Below are positions 17,619 through 26,365 of a DNA stretch of 64,000 nucleotides, piece by piece. This DNA comes from Terriglobus roseus. Lineage in GTDB: Bacteria; Acidobacteriota; Terriglobia; Terriglobales; Acidobacteriaceae. The notes beneath the pieces are model-generated. The model was given only the letters and a program-made list of their open reading frames with translations. It did no database searches and was not told where the DNA came from. The DNA lies in NCBI RefSeq assembly GCF_900105625.1, contig NZ_FNSD01000001.1, positions 992,001-1,056,000 of the forward strand, read 5' to 3'. Each line of letters begins with the position of its first letter. Positions within the stretch are counted from its first letter, which is position 1. Position numbers and translations under genes: made by a program.

Positions 17619-18806
17619 CTACCCTGGATCTTCCTTCCACTGCAGCGATTCGACCAAGCTTCGGAGGAATTGCTTACATGCCACGAGATCCGATACTTCA
17701 ACATACTCGTCTGCTTTATGAGCTCTGTTGATGTCCCCCGGACCACAAACGACGGTCGGAATCCCAGCTGCCTGGAACAGCCCCGCTTCAGTGCCATACC
17801 CGACTCGCTCTTCTCGCTTGTCAGAAAGAAGCTCCCTCACCAGTTCAACGATAAATTCGGTTGGAGATGTTTCCAGTGCCGGCGAAGACGCGATTAATTC
17901 GACCTGCGCTCCTGCTTCCGGTGCGAGTCTGACCATCTCCGCAGAGATGTTACTCTCCACAAAATCTGTGATTTCGCGTCGGATAGTTTCCGGATTGATC
18001 GTTGGCAGGTTTCTAAATTCGAACTCCAGCGAACATTCGTCCGGTACCGTGTTGACCGCGATACCGCCGTTCATTCGGCCCGTTTGTGCCGTCAGATAAG
18101 GCACTTCGAAGCGGTGATCAAATGGTCCTTCCGTTCTGTACCGCTGAGCGAGCAGCCGAAGGCGTTCTACAATCTGTGCCGCGTACTCGATGGCATTCAC
18201 GCCTTGCGTCTGAAGAGACGAGTGTGCCGCACGCCCGCGGACCTGACACCGAAACGTATGGATACTTTTGTGACTGAGAACCATTCGCATGGACGTAGGC
18301 TCTCCCACGATGCATCCTCGCGGATTGATGCCTCGGCGCGCCAAGTCGGCGAGCAAATGGGGAATGCCAGCACACCCCACTTCTTCATCGAAGGATAACG
18401 ATAAATGCAGAGGAACCGACAGTCTTGCCTGGGTCATAGCGGTGACTTCTTCCAGGACAACCCCGAGGAACCCCTTCATATCGCATGCTCCCCGCCCGTA
18501 GATACGACCATCACGATAGGTCGCGTCGTAGGGGTCCACGGTCCAGGCTTGTCCAGTTGTGGGCACGACATCCGTGTGGCCTGAAAGGACAATGCCATTG
18601 TTGATGTCACCGTTATTGTTCGGAATCGTGGCGAACAAGTTTGCTTTCGTCCGCTCACGGTTATAAGTAAGCGAGACATCAATGTTCATTTGACCGAGGT
18701 AGGCCGCAACGTCATCGATCAAGTCAAGGTTGGACTTCTCGCTGGTGGTATCAAAGCGGAGAAGTCGTTCAACCCAGGGAAAGCGCATCTCATTATGGAT
18801 CGACAT
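17619..18806 (-). CDS. M20 family deacylase, acetylornithine deacetylase (ArgE) type
   Basis: The 395-residue zinc amidohydrolase has the ArgE-type length and a full di-zinc site: H77 in SGHTDVVP, D109 in ACDMKG, the E141-E142 pair in DEEVG, E169 in GEPT, and the His of AHKADEYV near the C-terminus. The dimerisation domain sits in between (GRAAHSSLQTQG). ArgE hydrolyses N-acetylornithine. Here the gene is the last on the minus strand behind an amino-sugar catabolic operon and no other arginine gene is near, so it may instead remove an N-acyl group from a sugar- or amino-acid-derived product. That role is inference. ATG 18788 is an alternative start. Confidence 0.87.
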   Translation of the reverse strand: MSIHNEMRFPWVERLLRFDTTSEKSNLDLIDDVAAYLGQMNIDVSLTYNRERTKANLFATIPNNNGDINNGIVLSGHTDVVPTTGQAWTVDPYDATYRDGRIYGRGACDMKGFLGVVLEEVTAMTQARLSVPLHLSLSFDEEVGCAGIPHLLADLARRGINPRGCIVGEPTSMRMVLSHKSIHTFRCQVRGRAAHSSLQTQGVNAIEYAAQIVERLRLLAQRYRTEGPFDHRFEVPYLTAQTGRMNGGIAVNTVPDECSLEFEFRNLPTINPETIRREITDFVESNISAEMVRLAPEAGAQVELIASSPALETSPTEFIVELVRELLSDKREERVGYGTEAGLFQAAGIPTVVCGPGDINRAHKADEYVEVSDLVACKQFLRSLVESLQWKEDPG

Positions 18807-18816
18807 CAGGGACCTA

Positions 18817-18987
18817 TCAGGGCAAGACGTGAGCAGAGAGGGAGTGTGCGGATGAAGCTCCAGCGTTCGCTATGAGCGCGACATGCCAGTCGAGTTTTCC
18901 AAACGCCGGAATATCATTCGCGTTGGGAAGCCACAGACGCGAGCTGCATTGCTCAAGGAAAACGGCCATCCCGAAACCGACGTCCAT
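18817..18987 (-). CDS. Possible 56-residue small ORF between SIS and M20 genes
   Basis: A minus-strand frame from ATG 18987 encodes 56 residues starting MDVGFGMAVFLEQ and fills the 193-bp gap between two operon genes. It has no ribosome-binding site and no recognised family, so it may be chance or a gene remnant. Confidence 0.2.
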   Translation of the reverse strand: MDVGFGMAVFLEQCSSRLWLPNANDIPAFGKLDWHVALIANAGASSAHSLSAHVLP

Positions 18988-18993
18988 TGACCT

Positions 18994-19013
18994 GACCGGT
19001 TATGAGACCGGTC
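18994..19013. repeat. Inverted repeat at the end of the SIS gene
   Basis: A perfect 7-bp inverted repeat (GACCGGT / ACCGGTC) with a 6-nt spacer overlaps the SIS stop codon. It could form an mRNA hairpin that lowers expression of the downstream M20 gene. No T-tract follows. Confidence 0.4.
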
Positions 19014-20058
19014 CGAAGCTCGCTTCATCGAGTGCGACCGGCGGCGCAAAGCGGAAGCTTCCCGGCACAATGCCTTCCAACTCTGCAAGCCGCAGAGCCG
19101 CCGCCTGAAGTGGCACGACCTCAAAGATCGGCGCATAGATATCCAGCAAGCTTGGTGTAGCAATCCATTGCATCTCTCCTGACGTATCCTCGGACGGGCC
19201 GATCACCCGGACCTGTCCTCCGAACCGCACCAGATCCTGCGCCAGGGCTACGTTGAGCTTCTGCGTCTTATCCTGCGGAGCGAAGAGGAACGCGCGAAAA
19301 CCACGATCGACAACTTCAACCGGCCCATGTCGAAAGGATGCTGTCGGCATTGCGACGGCGGGTTCCTTGGAGACTTCGTGGAACAACAAAGCACCTTCGA
19401 GGGCCGAGGCATAGGAGGCACCGCGCCCCAGCAGGTAGAGCGACCGGCAGGGGCGAAGAAATGCATCCCAGCCCTGCAGACCGTCTAGGCTCGTAATTAC
19501 TAAGTCTTCAAATCCGGGCAAGAAAGATTCCACCTCTGTCCTGGCAGCGGCTGATGCGTTCTCTACCGCGCGCCCCAGCAGCGCCAACGTCAGCAGCGTG
19601 CCAGTGTAGGTCTGCAACGCGACGATGTCGTCGTCTTGGCTTTCCATCGCGATCGCAACATCAGCTTCGCGGGCCAGTCGGCTCTTTGGACGATTGGAGA
19701 CGCCAATGACCGTTTGGCCGGGTGATTTGGCTGCCAGAAGCTTGGCGATCTCGATGGATTCACCGGAGCGGGAAACAACGAGTAGGACGGCATCGGGATA
19801 GGCACGGAGCCGGAAGTGCAACAACTCGCCGGCTTCCACCGCAACGGCATTGACACCGGCGGCGCACAGGTGGGACTCCAGCGGGAGGGCAGCGTAATAC
19901 GATGCACCCATGCCTGTGATGACAACCTGAGCAGCTGACCGAAGGAGCGACGCTGCCTGCTGCAATGCATCGGCACCCGCTCCGTATTGGTGTTTCAACA
20001 CGCGGCGTAAGGATGCTGGCTGCGCAACGATTCTTCCCTTCATCTGCTCGGAACTCAT
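19000..20058 (-). CDS. SIS-domain amino-sugar-phosphate isomerase/deaminase (GlmS C-terminal/NagB-II type)
   Basis: The 352-residue protein consists of two SIS domains like the isomerase half of GlmS, without the glutaminase domain. Visible motifs are SRSGES in the first domain, the ELLHF segment, and the C-terminal region LLGRGASYASALEGALLFHE followed by FRHGPVEVV. NagB-II and AgaS enzymes of this type deaminate/isomerise GlcN-6-P or GalN-6-P. It stands 45 bp after nagA in the same operon, although a NagB-type deaminase is also encoded. The two may act on different hexosamine phosphates. Confidence 0.88.
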   Translation of the reverse strand: MSSEQMKGRIVAQPASLRRVLKHQYGAGADALQQAASLLRSAAQVVITGMGASYYAALPLESHLCAAGVNAVAVEAGELLHFRLRAYPDAVLLVVSRSGESIEIAKLLAAKSPGQTVIGVSNRPKSRLAREADVAIAMESQDDDIVALQTYTGTLLTLALLGRAVENASAAARTEVESFLPGFEDLVITSLDGLQGWDAFLRPCRSLYLLGRGASYASALEGALLFHEVSKEPAVAMPTASFRHGPVEVVDRGFRAFLFAPQDKTQKLNVALAQDLVRFGGQVRVIGPSEDTSGEMQWIATPSLLDIYAPIFEVVPLQAAALRLAELEGIVPGSFRFAPPVALDEASFGPVS

Positions 20059-20103
20059 GTCTCTCCTTCTTGCGGCGGTTCAAACGTTCTATCTAAGTCA
20101 GTC

Positions 20104-21249
20104 CTATGCGGCGCGCCCGTATCGTTGCTCTCCTCTGGACCACACCGCGTCGATCTCAAGGCCGTTCTTCCATCGGAATCGCATCAGGTCTGCGTCGCAG
20201 CCTTCTGCCAGTCGACCGCGACCGCCAACGACGCGGCCCGGCAATTCCGTCGCCATGCGCATGGCCTGCGCCAGCGAAACCCCGGTCATTGCCATGACGC
20301 CCTTGACACACGTCGTCATGGTCGCCGTAGAGCCTGCGAGCAGATCTTTTCCGGCGATGCAAAGACAGCCGTCCTCTCGCAACTCGACCCAGCCACCCAC
20401 CGGTGTTTCGTAGATCCCGGCCGGCATCCCGGCCAATGCCACGGAGTCGGACACAAGCAGCACGCAATCCGCGCCTTTAGCTCGTAGGAAGGCCTTTAGC
20501 ATCTCTGCTGGAAGATGATGGCCATCCGCAATCACCGAGGCGACGAGTTTATCCTCCGCGAGCTGAGACCACAGCGGATTCTTATGTCGAGGAATTTCTG
20601 TGGGAAGCCCGTTTCCCAGGTGCGTCGAAAACCTAGCTCCTGCGTCTACCGCGCGCCGTATCTGTATCGCGTCTGCATGCGTGTGGCCCAAGGCGACATG
20701 CGCTCCTCGAGCCGCGAGATGAGATATGTAGGCTGGGGCCTCTGTGTAGTGAGCCGATAACGTCACCATGCCAACACAGCCCTGCGCCGCAGATTGCCAG
20801 CGCTCAAACTCGGCGATCGAGGGAGCACGTATGACCGACGCCTCATGCGCACCGCGGTATCCGTCGAGCGGAGAAATGTACGGGCCTTCCACGTGAACGT
20901 ATGGGATGCAGGCCTGCACATGCGGCATCCGTCCGCGCGCGACCGCAATTACATTCAACGCGTGACATATCTTCTCTTCCCTTGCGCTGATAATCGTGGG
21001 CGCAAACGAGGTCACGCCGTGACGCAGCATCTGCTCTGTCAGATTTGCGATCGTCTGCACAGAGACATCGTCTGCGTTGACATCGAAGCCTGCGTAACCG
21101 TTCACCTGTAGATCGATCATGCCGGGACTCAAGAAGTATTCGCAGTCTTCGGATGTTGCTTCGATCCTTGCAATAAGACCGTTTTCGACGCGGACCCGCA
21201 AGCCAGTGCCCGTCTCCAGGGACTTGCCGGTCAGGTCAAAACCTTTCAC
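20104..21249 (-). CDS. nagA: N-acetylglucosamine-6-phosphate deacetylase
   Basis: The 381-residue amidohydrolase-fold enzyme has the family's usual length. Motifs are SPGMIDLQVNGYAGFDVN, the metal ligand Glu in HVEGPYIS, His residues in LGHTHADA and STHLGNG, and the catalytic Asp in LLVSDSVALAG. It converts GlcNAc-6-P to GlcN-6-P plus acetate in the cytoplasm. The start is taken as GTG 21249, preceded at eight bases by GAGGAG; the longer frame upstream lies within nagB. It overlaps the end of nagB by 14 bp, so translation is coupled. Confidence 0.93.
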   Translation of the reverse strand: MKGFDLTGKSLETGTGLRVRVENGLIARIEATSEDCEYFLSPGMIDLQVNGYAGFDVNADDVSVQTIANLTEQMLRHGVTSFAPTIISAREEKICHALNVIAVARGRMPHVQACIPYVHVEGPYISPLDGYRGAHEASVIRAPSIAEFERWQSAAQGCVGMVTLSAHYTEAPAYISHLAARGAHVALGHTHADAIQIRRAVDAGARFSTHLGNGLPTEIPRHKNPLWSQLAEDKLVASVIADGHHLPAEMLKAFLRAKGADCVLLVSDSVALAGMPAGIYETPVGGWVELREDGCLCIAGKDLLAGSTATMTTCVKGVMAMTGVSLAQAMRMATELPGRVVGGRGRLAEGCDADLMRFRWKNGLEIDAVWSRGEQRYGRAA

Positions 21250-21982
21250 TGAGCCGGCTCCTCGAGGCGGACGCGAAGTCCAGATACACCGTGCAATGGG
21301 GATGCGTGCGCAGGGCGGTTGCGGGACACGCTCCACTCACCGGCTCCTCCAGCATCGCCTGGACCGCTGCACTCTTATGCTCACCGGGAACACAGCCGAA
21401 GATCTCCTTCGCACGCAACAGCGCAGGGGTCGTCATCGTCATGGCTTCTTGAGGAACCGCTTCAAGCGAGGGGAAGCACTCATCGAAAACCTGCTGTTCG
21501 CGGCATGCGGCATCGAGCGTCACACGCTTCACCAGGCGCGTGTCCTTCAAATCGGCCGGTGGATCGTTGAAGGCCAGATGCCCGTTCGTGCCGATACCGA
21601 GTAAGACGATGTCGATGGGTTCAGGCGCAAGTAATCTCTCGTATTCCGCACAGGCATCCTCGGGCCGCACACCGGGGTTCATCAGGTGGACCTGCCCCAG
21701 AGGTACATGGTGGAAGAACTCATGCATCAACCAGTTGCCGAAGCGCTGCGGAGCGTCCTGTGAAAGACCAAGATACTCATCCATGTGGAACGCCGTAACG
21801 CGCGACCAATCGATACCAGGCTCTTGCCGCAGCGCCGAGAGCATTGTGCTTTGACTTGGTGCTGCGGCGAAGACGACGCGCACATGAGACTGTGATGAGA
21901 GGCGGAGGCGCAGGGCTTTACCGATGTCCTGTGCGGCCGCCCTTCCCATCTGTTCCTTGGTCGGAAACACTCTTACATCCAT
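21236..21982 (-). CDS. nagB: Glucosamine-6-phosphate deaminase
   Basis: The 248-residue NagB-family enzyme has the catalytic loop HMDEYLGL (D68, E69) and the GIGTNGHLAFNDPP segment with H135. It converts GlcN-6-P to fructose-6-P and ammonia, feeding glycolysis. The Asp of the E. coli GND motif is Asn here, as in many other bacterial NagB proteins. ATG 21982 is chosen because AGGAAAG lies upstream; ATG 22003, overlapping the MFS stop, has no site. It lies between the transporter and nagA. Confidence 0.92.
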   Translation of the reverse strand: MDVRVFPTKEQMGRAAAQDIGKALRLRLSSQSHVRVVFAAAPSQSTMLSALRQEPGIDWSRVTAFHMDEYLGLSQDAPQRFGNWLMHEFFHHVPLGQVHLMNPGVRPEDACAEYERLLAPEPIDIVLLGIGTNGHLAFNDPPADLKDTRLVKRVTLDAACREQQVFDECFPSLEAVPQEAMTMTTPALLRAKEIFGCVPGEHKSAAVQAMLEEPVSGACPATALRTHPHCTVYLDFASASRSRLSERF

Positions 21983-21999
21983 CTTCTCTTTCCTCGCCT

Positions 22000-23343
22000 T
22001 CATGCAGGCAGCGCGGACTCGGCCAGTCCGCCGTCTTTATCGTTTCGGTCAGCAATCACCCCGGATGGTCCGCCACCAGCGCGCATGAGATGGCGATAGA
22101 TGAAGAACACGAAAAGTGCGATTGTGCTGAGAACAAATCCAAACCAGAACGCAGCAACGTAACTGCCGGTCCACTTGATCAGGAAGCCGGAGATTGCAAT
22201 GACGGTCCCTGTGCAGAAGTTACGACAGAGAGCGACGGTGGAGGTGTAAGAACCCGTGTCTGCTTTGTCCATCGTCTTCCAAAGAATCGTGTCGCCGGCC
22301 ACCTTAAGTGCCATGATCAGTGCGTAGAAGACGGTCAGCATGATCAGGCCGGAAGCGGTGTGAACGCCTACTGAGAAGGCGGACAGTCCAAGCATCAACA
22401 GCCAGACGATCAGCAGCGCAAGGTAGCTGCCCCAGCGGTCGATGAACCAGCCGGCCGGATAGGAGATGCCGATCTGCAACAACAGGCCCCATGACATGGC
22501 CGCACCGGTCTGTCCAATGGTCAGTCCGAGTTTCGACTTGGCGTAGAACCAAACCCAGGTCTTGAACACTGCGGGAAAAGCATTGAGTAAAGCCACCGCG
22601 ATCATCAGGACCAGAATCCGTTTGTCCTGTGCCGCCACCCGGATGGGCGCCAGGAAGTTGAAGCGTTCTTTTGTTGGGTGATAGATCGGCGGCTCTTTGA
22701 TCTGCCAAAGTGCAAGTAGCGTCGCCACGGCATTCGCCATTGCCGCGACCACAAAGACACGGCCGGGGTGGGCATCCGCCATGCGGGCACCTACTCGTGA
22801 CGACAGGAAGCCGGCAAGGCTCGTCATCACGGCCACCAGACCTGAGGCGCGCGCGAGTAAGTCCTTCGAGACGCAGTCAATCGCCAGCAAGGGATACGTG
22901 GATGCCTTCACGTCATTGAAGAAGAAGTACATTCCCATCAACGCGATCAGGACCCACTTGGTGTCAGAGAGAGGAAACAGCAGGAGCGAAAGAGTCAGGA
23001 ACGGAAGCGCACCCAGGACGAAGGGTGTGCGCCGGCCCAGCTTGCTCGTGCAGTGATCACTCTTCCACGAGTAATACATGACCAGGAAGCTGACTGCCCA
23101 AAGATTGGCGGATGTCAGTAGACCAATGCTGGAATCGCTAACACCGATCGCCTTGAGCCGCAGGTTCATCAGCGGTTCGACAATCGTCATCGACAACGCC
23201 ATGCCAAAATGCCCGAACGTGACCCAGATGAGATTGCGCCACATACGACCGCGGTCCGCGAAGAACCGCTGCAGCTTGGCGTCCTCCTTCGGTTCAAACG
23301 ACTCCGGAGTGGAGTCCATCTCTGGATCCAACACTTCACTCAT
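22000..23343 (-). CDS. MFS transporter, probable amino-sugar uptake
   Basis: This 447-residue inner-membrane protein has about 12 hydrophobic segments and the MFS loop motif in modified form (SWKSDHCTSKLGRRTPFVLG). A charged cytoplasmic N-terminal tail of about 40 residues precedes the first helix. Its start overlaps the stop of the Gfo/Idh/MocA gene (ATGA), and nagB follows directly. From this position it probably imports the mono- or disaccharide released by the locus's hydrolytic enzymes. The specificity is inferred from context only. Confidence 0.9.
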   Translation of the reverse strand: MSEVLDPEMDSTPESFEPKEDAKLQRFFADRGRMWRNLIWVTFGHFGMALSMTIVEPLMNLRLKAIGVSDSSIGLLTSANLWAVSFLVMYYSWKSDHCTSKLGRRTPFVLGALPFLTLSLLLFPLSDTKWVLIALMGMYFFFNDVKASTYPLLAIDCVSKDLLARASGLVAVMTSLAGFLSSRVGARMADAHPGRVFVVAAMANAVATLLALWQIKEPPIYHPTKERFNFLAPIRVAAQDKRILVLMIAVALLNAFPAVFKTWVWFYAKSKLGLTIGQTGAAMSWGLLLQIGISYPAGWFIDRWGSYLALLIVWLLMLGLSAFSVGVHTASGLIMLTVFYALIMALKVAGDTILWKTMDKADTGSYTSTVALCRNFCTGTVIAISGFLIKWTGSYVAAFWFGFVLSTIALFVFFIYRHLMRAGGGPSGVIADRNDKDGGLAESALPA

Positions 23344-24434
23344 TGCGTGGCCTCGATCCTGAGCTCATCCATTCGCACCGGGCGGCGCTCCCTTGCAGAG
23401 ATTTCTGCTGCGAAGCATAGTCGCGTGGTCTCCAGCGCGTCACGCGGAGATGTCATGGGTGGTTCGCCTTCTGCAACACGGCGCACGATATCCAAAGCCT
23501 GGTCATGCGTGTTGTGGAACCATTTGAAATCCTCGTCCGGATCCCAGGTCTCATTCTCCACCCAGCGGCTTCTCTGCCCCCAGTCGTCTTCTCCAAACTC
23601 CCAGCGCTTCAAAGTGCGCGGGAACACATCCGTCTCGGCGGCTCCTTTGTCGCCGTAGATCATGTAGCGCAGCATGTGACCGTCACCTGCCTGCTGTGAC
23701 ACAGCATTCTGCAATGGATCCCCTTGAAACGTTGCTGCGGGGGCCATCATGAATGTGAGCTGACTGACAGCACCGCTCTTGAACCGGTAGGTGCAGTGAT
23801 AGTTATCGTGCACCTCGTAGTAAGAGATGACATTGGGAGCTGCCACCGCATACACCTCTTCGACTTGGTCGTCCGCCCACCAGCGCACCAGATCCACGTA
23901 GTGGCTGAGCTTTTCGCCAAACATGCCACCGCTGGTGCCTGCGGCGGCACGCCATACATTGTGCCGTCCCCACGCACTGGTGCAATACGTGCATTGCGTG
24001 TTCTTAATCTTGCCAAGCAGGCCAAGGTCCAGCCACTGCTTTACACGGCGATACAGGTGAGAGTAGCGAAGCTCGAACCCAACCTGCAGGAATCCGCCCG
24101 TGCGCTCTGCTGTCTGAACCATTGCTTCGGCATCGGCGAGCGTTGTCGCCATTGGTTTTTCACACATGACAGCCTTGCCGGCTTCCAATGCCTGTACTGC
24201 AAGGCTCTTGTGAACATCGTTCGAAGCAGTGATGAAGACAAGCGGAATATCCGGGCTGTCAAGAATCCGCTCCAGACTCGCCTCCGTAGTGACACCTTGC
24301 TCCCGGCGCAATTTCTCCAGCCGTGCAGCATCGGTGTCATACACGGTGACGTCACTGAGGAGCGGACTATCCCGCAGATGCCCCATGACATTTATCCCCA
24401 TCTGGCCGCCGCCCAGAATTGCTACCTTCATCAC
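23340..24434 (-). CDS. Gfo/Idh/MocA family oxidoreductase (first copy)
   Basis: The 364-residue NAD(P)-dependent sugar oxidoreductase has the Rossmann motif AILGGGQMGINVMG at the N-terminus and the family's conserved EKP (MCEKPMATT). A C-terminal beta-sheet substrate domain follows (GGMFGEKLSHYVDLVRWW). Family members oxidise or reduce sugar or cyclitol carbons, and some hydrolyse glycosides by a redox mechanism. It is encoded between the broken lyase and the transporter. It could process the lyase or hydrolase product before entry into the nag pathway. The substrate is unknown. Confidence 0.92.
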   Translation of the reverse strand: MMKVAILGGGQMGINVMGHLRDSPLLSDVTVYDTDAARLEKLRREQGVTTEASLERILDSPDIPLVFITASNDVHKSLAVQALEAGKAVMCEKPMATTLADAEAMVQTAERTGGFLQVGFELRYSHLYRRVKQWLDLGLLGKIKNTQCTYCTSAWGRHNVWRAAAGTSGGMFGEKLSHYVDLVRWWADDQVEEVYAVAAPNVISYYEVHDNYHCTYRFKSGAVSQLTFMMAPAATFQGDPLQNAVSQQAGDGHMLRYMIYGDKGAAETDVFPRTLKRWEFGEDDWGQRSRWVENETWDPDEDFKWFHNTHDQALDIVRRVAEGEPPMTSPRDALETTRLCFAAEISARERRPVRMDELRIEATQ

Positions 24435-24457
24435 TCTCTCCTTTTTCTACTTGCTTA

Positions 24458-26365
24458 TTAGTGGTTCGCCTGTGCTGCGGCGTTAAGGTTTGAAGCGAAG
24501 CGACCATGCGAAGCCTGTGTATTTGCTTCGCTCCAGCTGCCCATCACAAAGCCTGTCAGGAGTGCCTGGGGTGTTGTGCTTGCGAAGAGCCGCCCCTGCT
24601 GCCGGGAGACGATGTATTCCAGATCGATGGGAGGATCAAACGTAGCGCTCCGTCCTTTGTGGACAAGCTGGGATACGCCCAGCGCTGTGATCAGCTCTGT
24701 TGCGTCGTCCCATAGCAGACATTCACAGCGGACACGAACGTCCCATATCTCGTGCTGCCCGAGACCCACCTGCATCCCCCCGCCTGGCAATTGAATGCTG
24801 TCTGCGAGGATCGTCAACATATCGGGCCGTGGACTCAATGCATAGACCATCTCTCCGCTCGTTGACCGGTCTTGCTGCTCCAGTCGCCAACGCGTGTAAC
24901 GCGGGAATTGCGCGTCGCTGAGTGACTCTTGGCCCGTGTGGTTGACGCCGTAGATGTAGCCGGGAATCCACGCTGGCTCTTCCGTCACGATGCGGGTCGC
25001 TGCAGAACTGCGCAGCACGCGGACGTAGAGCTCGCCCTTTTCCTCGTCACCCATGCCTTTCGATCCACCTTTGATGCCTGCGATCCGATTCGCCTGGCCT
25101 CCAGTGAGCCGGTAGAGATCATCTTCGATCGCATGTGCGGAGCCGGCGCAGTGAAGGTGTGTCGCAAACTTCAGATCGCATCTTGCCGCGAAGGAGTCCG
25201 CCACCACAATCGTTCCAGTGTGGCGATCGAAAAGAAACAAACGTTCGGCCATCTCCAGGTGAAGCTTCGGGTCCATCGCATGGGTCATGACCACGTTGGC
25301 ACACACAAAGCGATCCCCGGCCAGATAGCGCCGCATCACGCTGCATTGGTCCGGTCGTACGGCGCCGTTCAGATACTGCCCATTCGTCACTCCGCCACCT
25401 TCTTCCAGACAGAGGGTGTTCGTCAGAGCGCTATTGATCCCGTAGCAACTGATATTGATATTGATCAGTACGGGAGCGCCGTCCACCGCTACTTCAAAGG
25501 CACCCATGGACGGCGCGAACTCGCGATTCTGGGGCATCAGCGTAAAGCTTGCGCGCCTGCCGGCCTTGGCTCCTGCGGACATGGAAATCGATATCTGCGG
25601 CTGACTTTCAGAGTTCGCTATGACATCCCCAATGTCCTGCGCGAACAGCACATTATGTGGCATCCGCGCGGTCGGACCATCGCACTGAGGCGCATACAGA
25701 AGGTCGAACATCCCAAGCCAGACGTCACCCTCAGACTGACGCTCCTGCTGCACGAACGTCCGGTAGATCGCAGCGATTTCAGGCGTTGGATGGAAGCGAT
25801 AAAGAAATGCTGTGAGGAAGCGATGCTCTCGTGTGCGCAGTCCACGCTGCAGTTCCTGGCTGTTCGGCGAAGCGAATGATGTCAGTAAAGCCCATCCCAG
25901 ATTGTCCAGGAAGAGACTCTTGTCCACATCCGCCAAGGCCCCCCCGAACGTGCAAGCCGCTGCCAGGTAGAGGACCATGTGGAATGGGAAGTAAGTCGCC
26001 CACGCGGCCTTTCCACTGTCAGGAAAGAGCTGCAGGCTATCCATCAGCAAGCCGTGAAAAAACGGTAACGCGTGGCGCGCAACTGGTAGCTCGTCGTAAA
26101 ACGCCATGCATGCGATGGCAACACCATTCCAGCTGCCCAGCGAGTGAGGGTCGATTGCCGGATATCCCATGTACGCACGCTGCAGAACCGTAAAGTCGTA
26201 GATCTTACGGATGTATTCCTCGGCCTTCGCCTGCAGTACGTTGCGATCCGCTGCAGTCAGCAGCGAGCCCAGATGCTCCCAGGCGAGTGCAATATGGAAG
26301 AGGCGTACCGAAATCCCTTGTCGTTTTCTCCACCCATCAGTAGCGGGTCTGGCCTGCCGCTCCAC
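24458..26365 (-). CDS. C-terminal fragment of the heparinase II/III-like protein
   Basis: The fragment is true homologous sequence from about 26315 downward; the residues from ATG 26365 to the join are an out-of-frame overlap. It holds most of the alpha-helical toroid (YMGYPAIDPHSLGSWNGVAIACMAFYDE) and a large beta-rich C-terminal part, as in heparinase II/III-type lyases. These eliminate uronic-acid-containing glycans. No signal peptide can be linked to it. Confidence 0.6.
   Translation of the reverse strand: MERQARPATDGWRKRQGISVRLFHIALAWEHLGSLLTAADRNVLQAKAEEYIRKIYDFTVLQRAYMGYPAIDPHSLGSWNGVAIACMAFYDELPVARHALPFFHGLLMDSLQLFPDSGKAAWATYFPFHMVLYLAAACTFGGALADVDKSLFLDNLGWALLTSFASPNSQELQRGLRTREHRFLTAFLYRFHPTPEIAAIYRTFVQQERQSEGDVWLGMFDLLYAPQCDGPTARMPHNVLFAQDIGDVIANSESQPQISISMSAGAKAGRRASFTLMPQNREFAPSMGAFEVAVDGAPVLININISCYGINSALTNTLCLEEGGGVTNGQYLNGAVRPDQCSVMRRYLAGDRFVCANVVMTHAMDPKLHLEMAERLFLFDRHTGTIVVADSFAARCDLKFATHLHCAGSAHAIEDDLYRLTGGQANRIAGIKGGSKGMGDEEKGELYVRVLRSSAATRIVTEEPAWIPGYIYGVNHTGQESLSDAQFPRYTRWRLEQQDRSTSGEMVYALSPRPDMLTILADSIQLPGGGMQVGLGQHEIWDVRVRCECLLWDDATELITALGVSQLVHKGRSATFDPPIDLEYIVSRQQGRLFASTTPQALLTGFVMGSWSEANTQASHGRFASNLNAAAQANH

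Noticed and set aside
21236-21982. Asn in place of the E. coli catalytic Asp in the NagB GHxAFN segment as a sign of inactivity
   Set aside because: The Asn form of this motif is common in active NagB proteins of other bacteria.
24929-25879. 316-residue plus-strand frame opposite the lyase fragment
   Set aside because: It is antisense to homologous toroid sequence and has no start signal.
26305-26330. Programmed -1 ribosomal frameshifting in the lyase gene
   Set aside because: No X-XXY-YYZ slippery heptamer or following stem is visible at the join; a one-base loss in the G run explains the data more simply.
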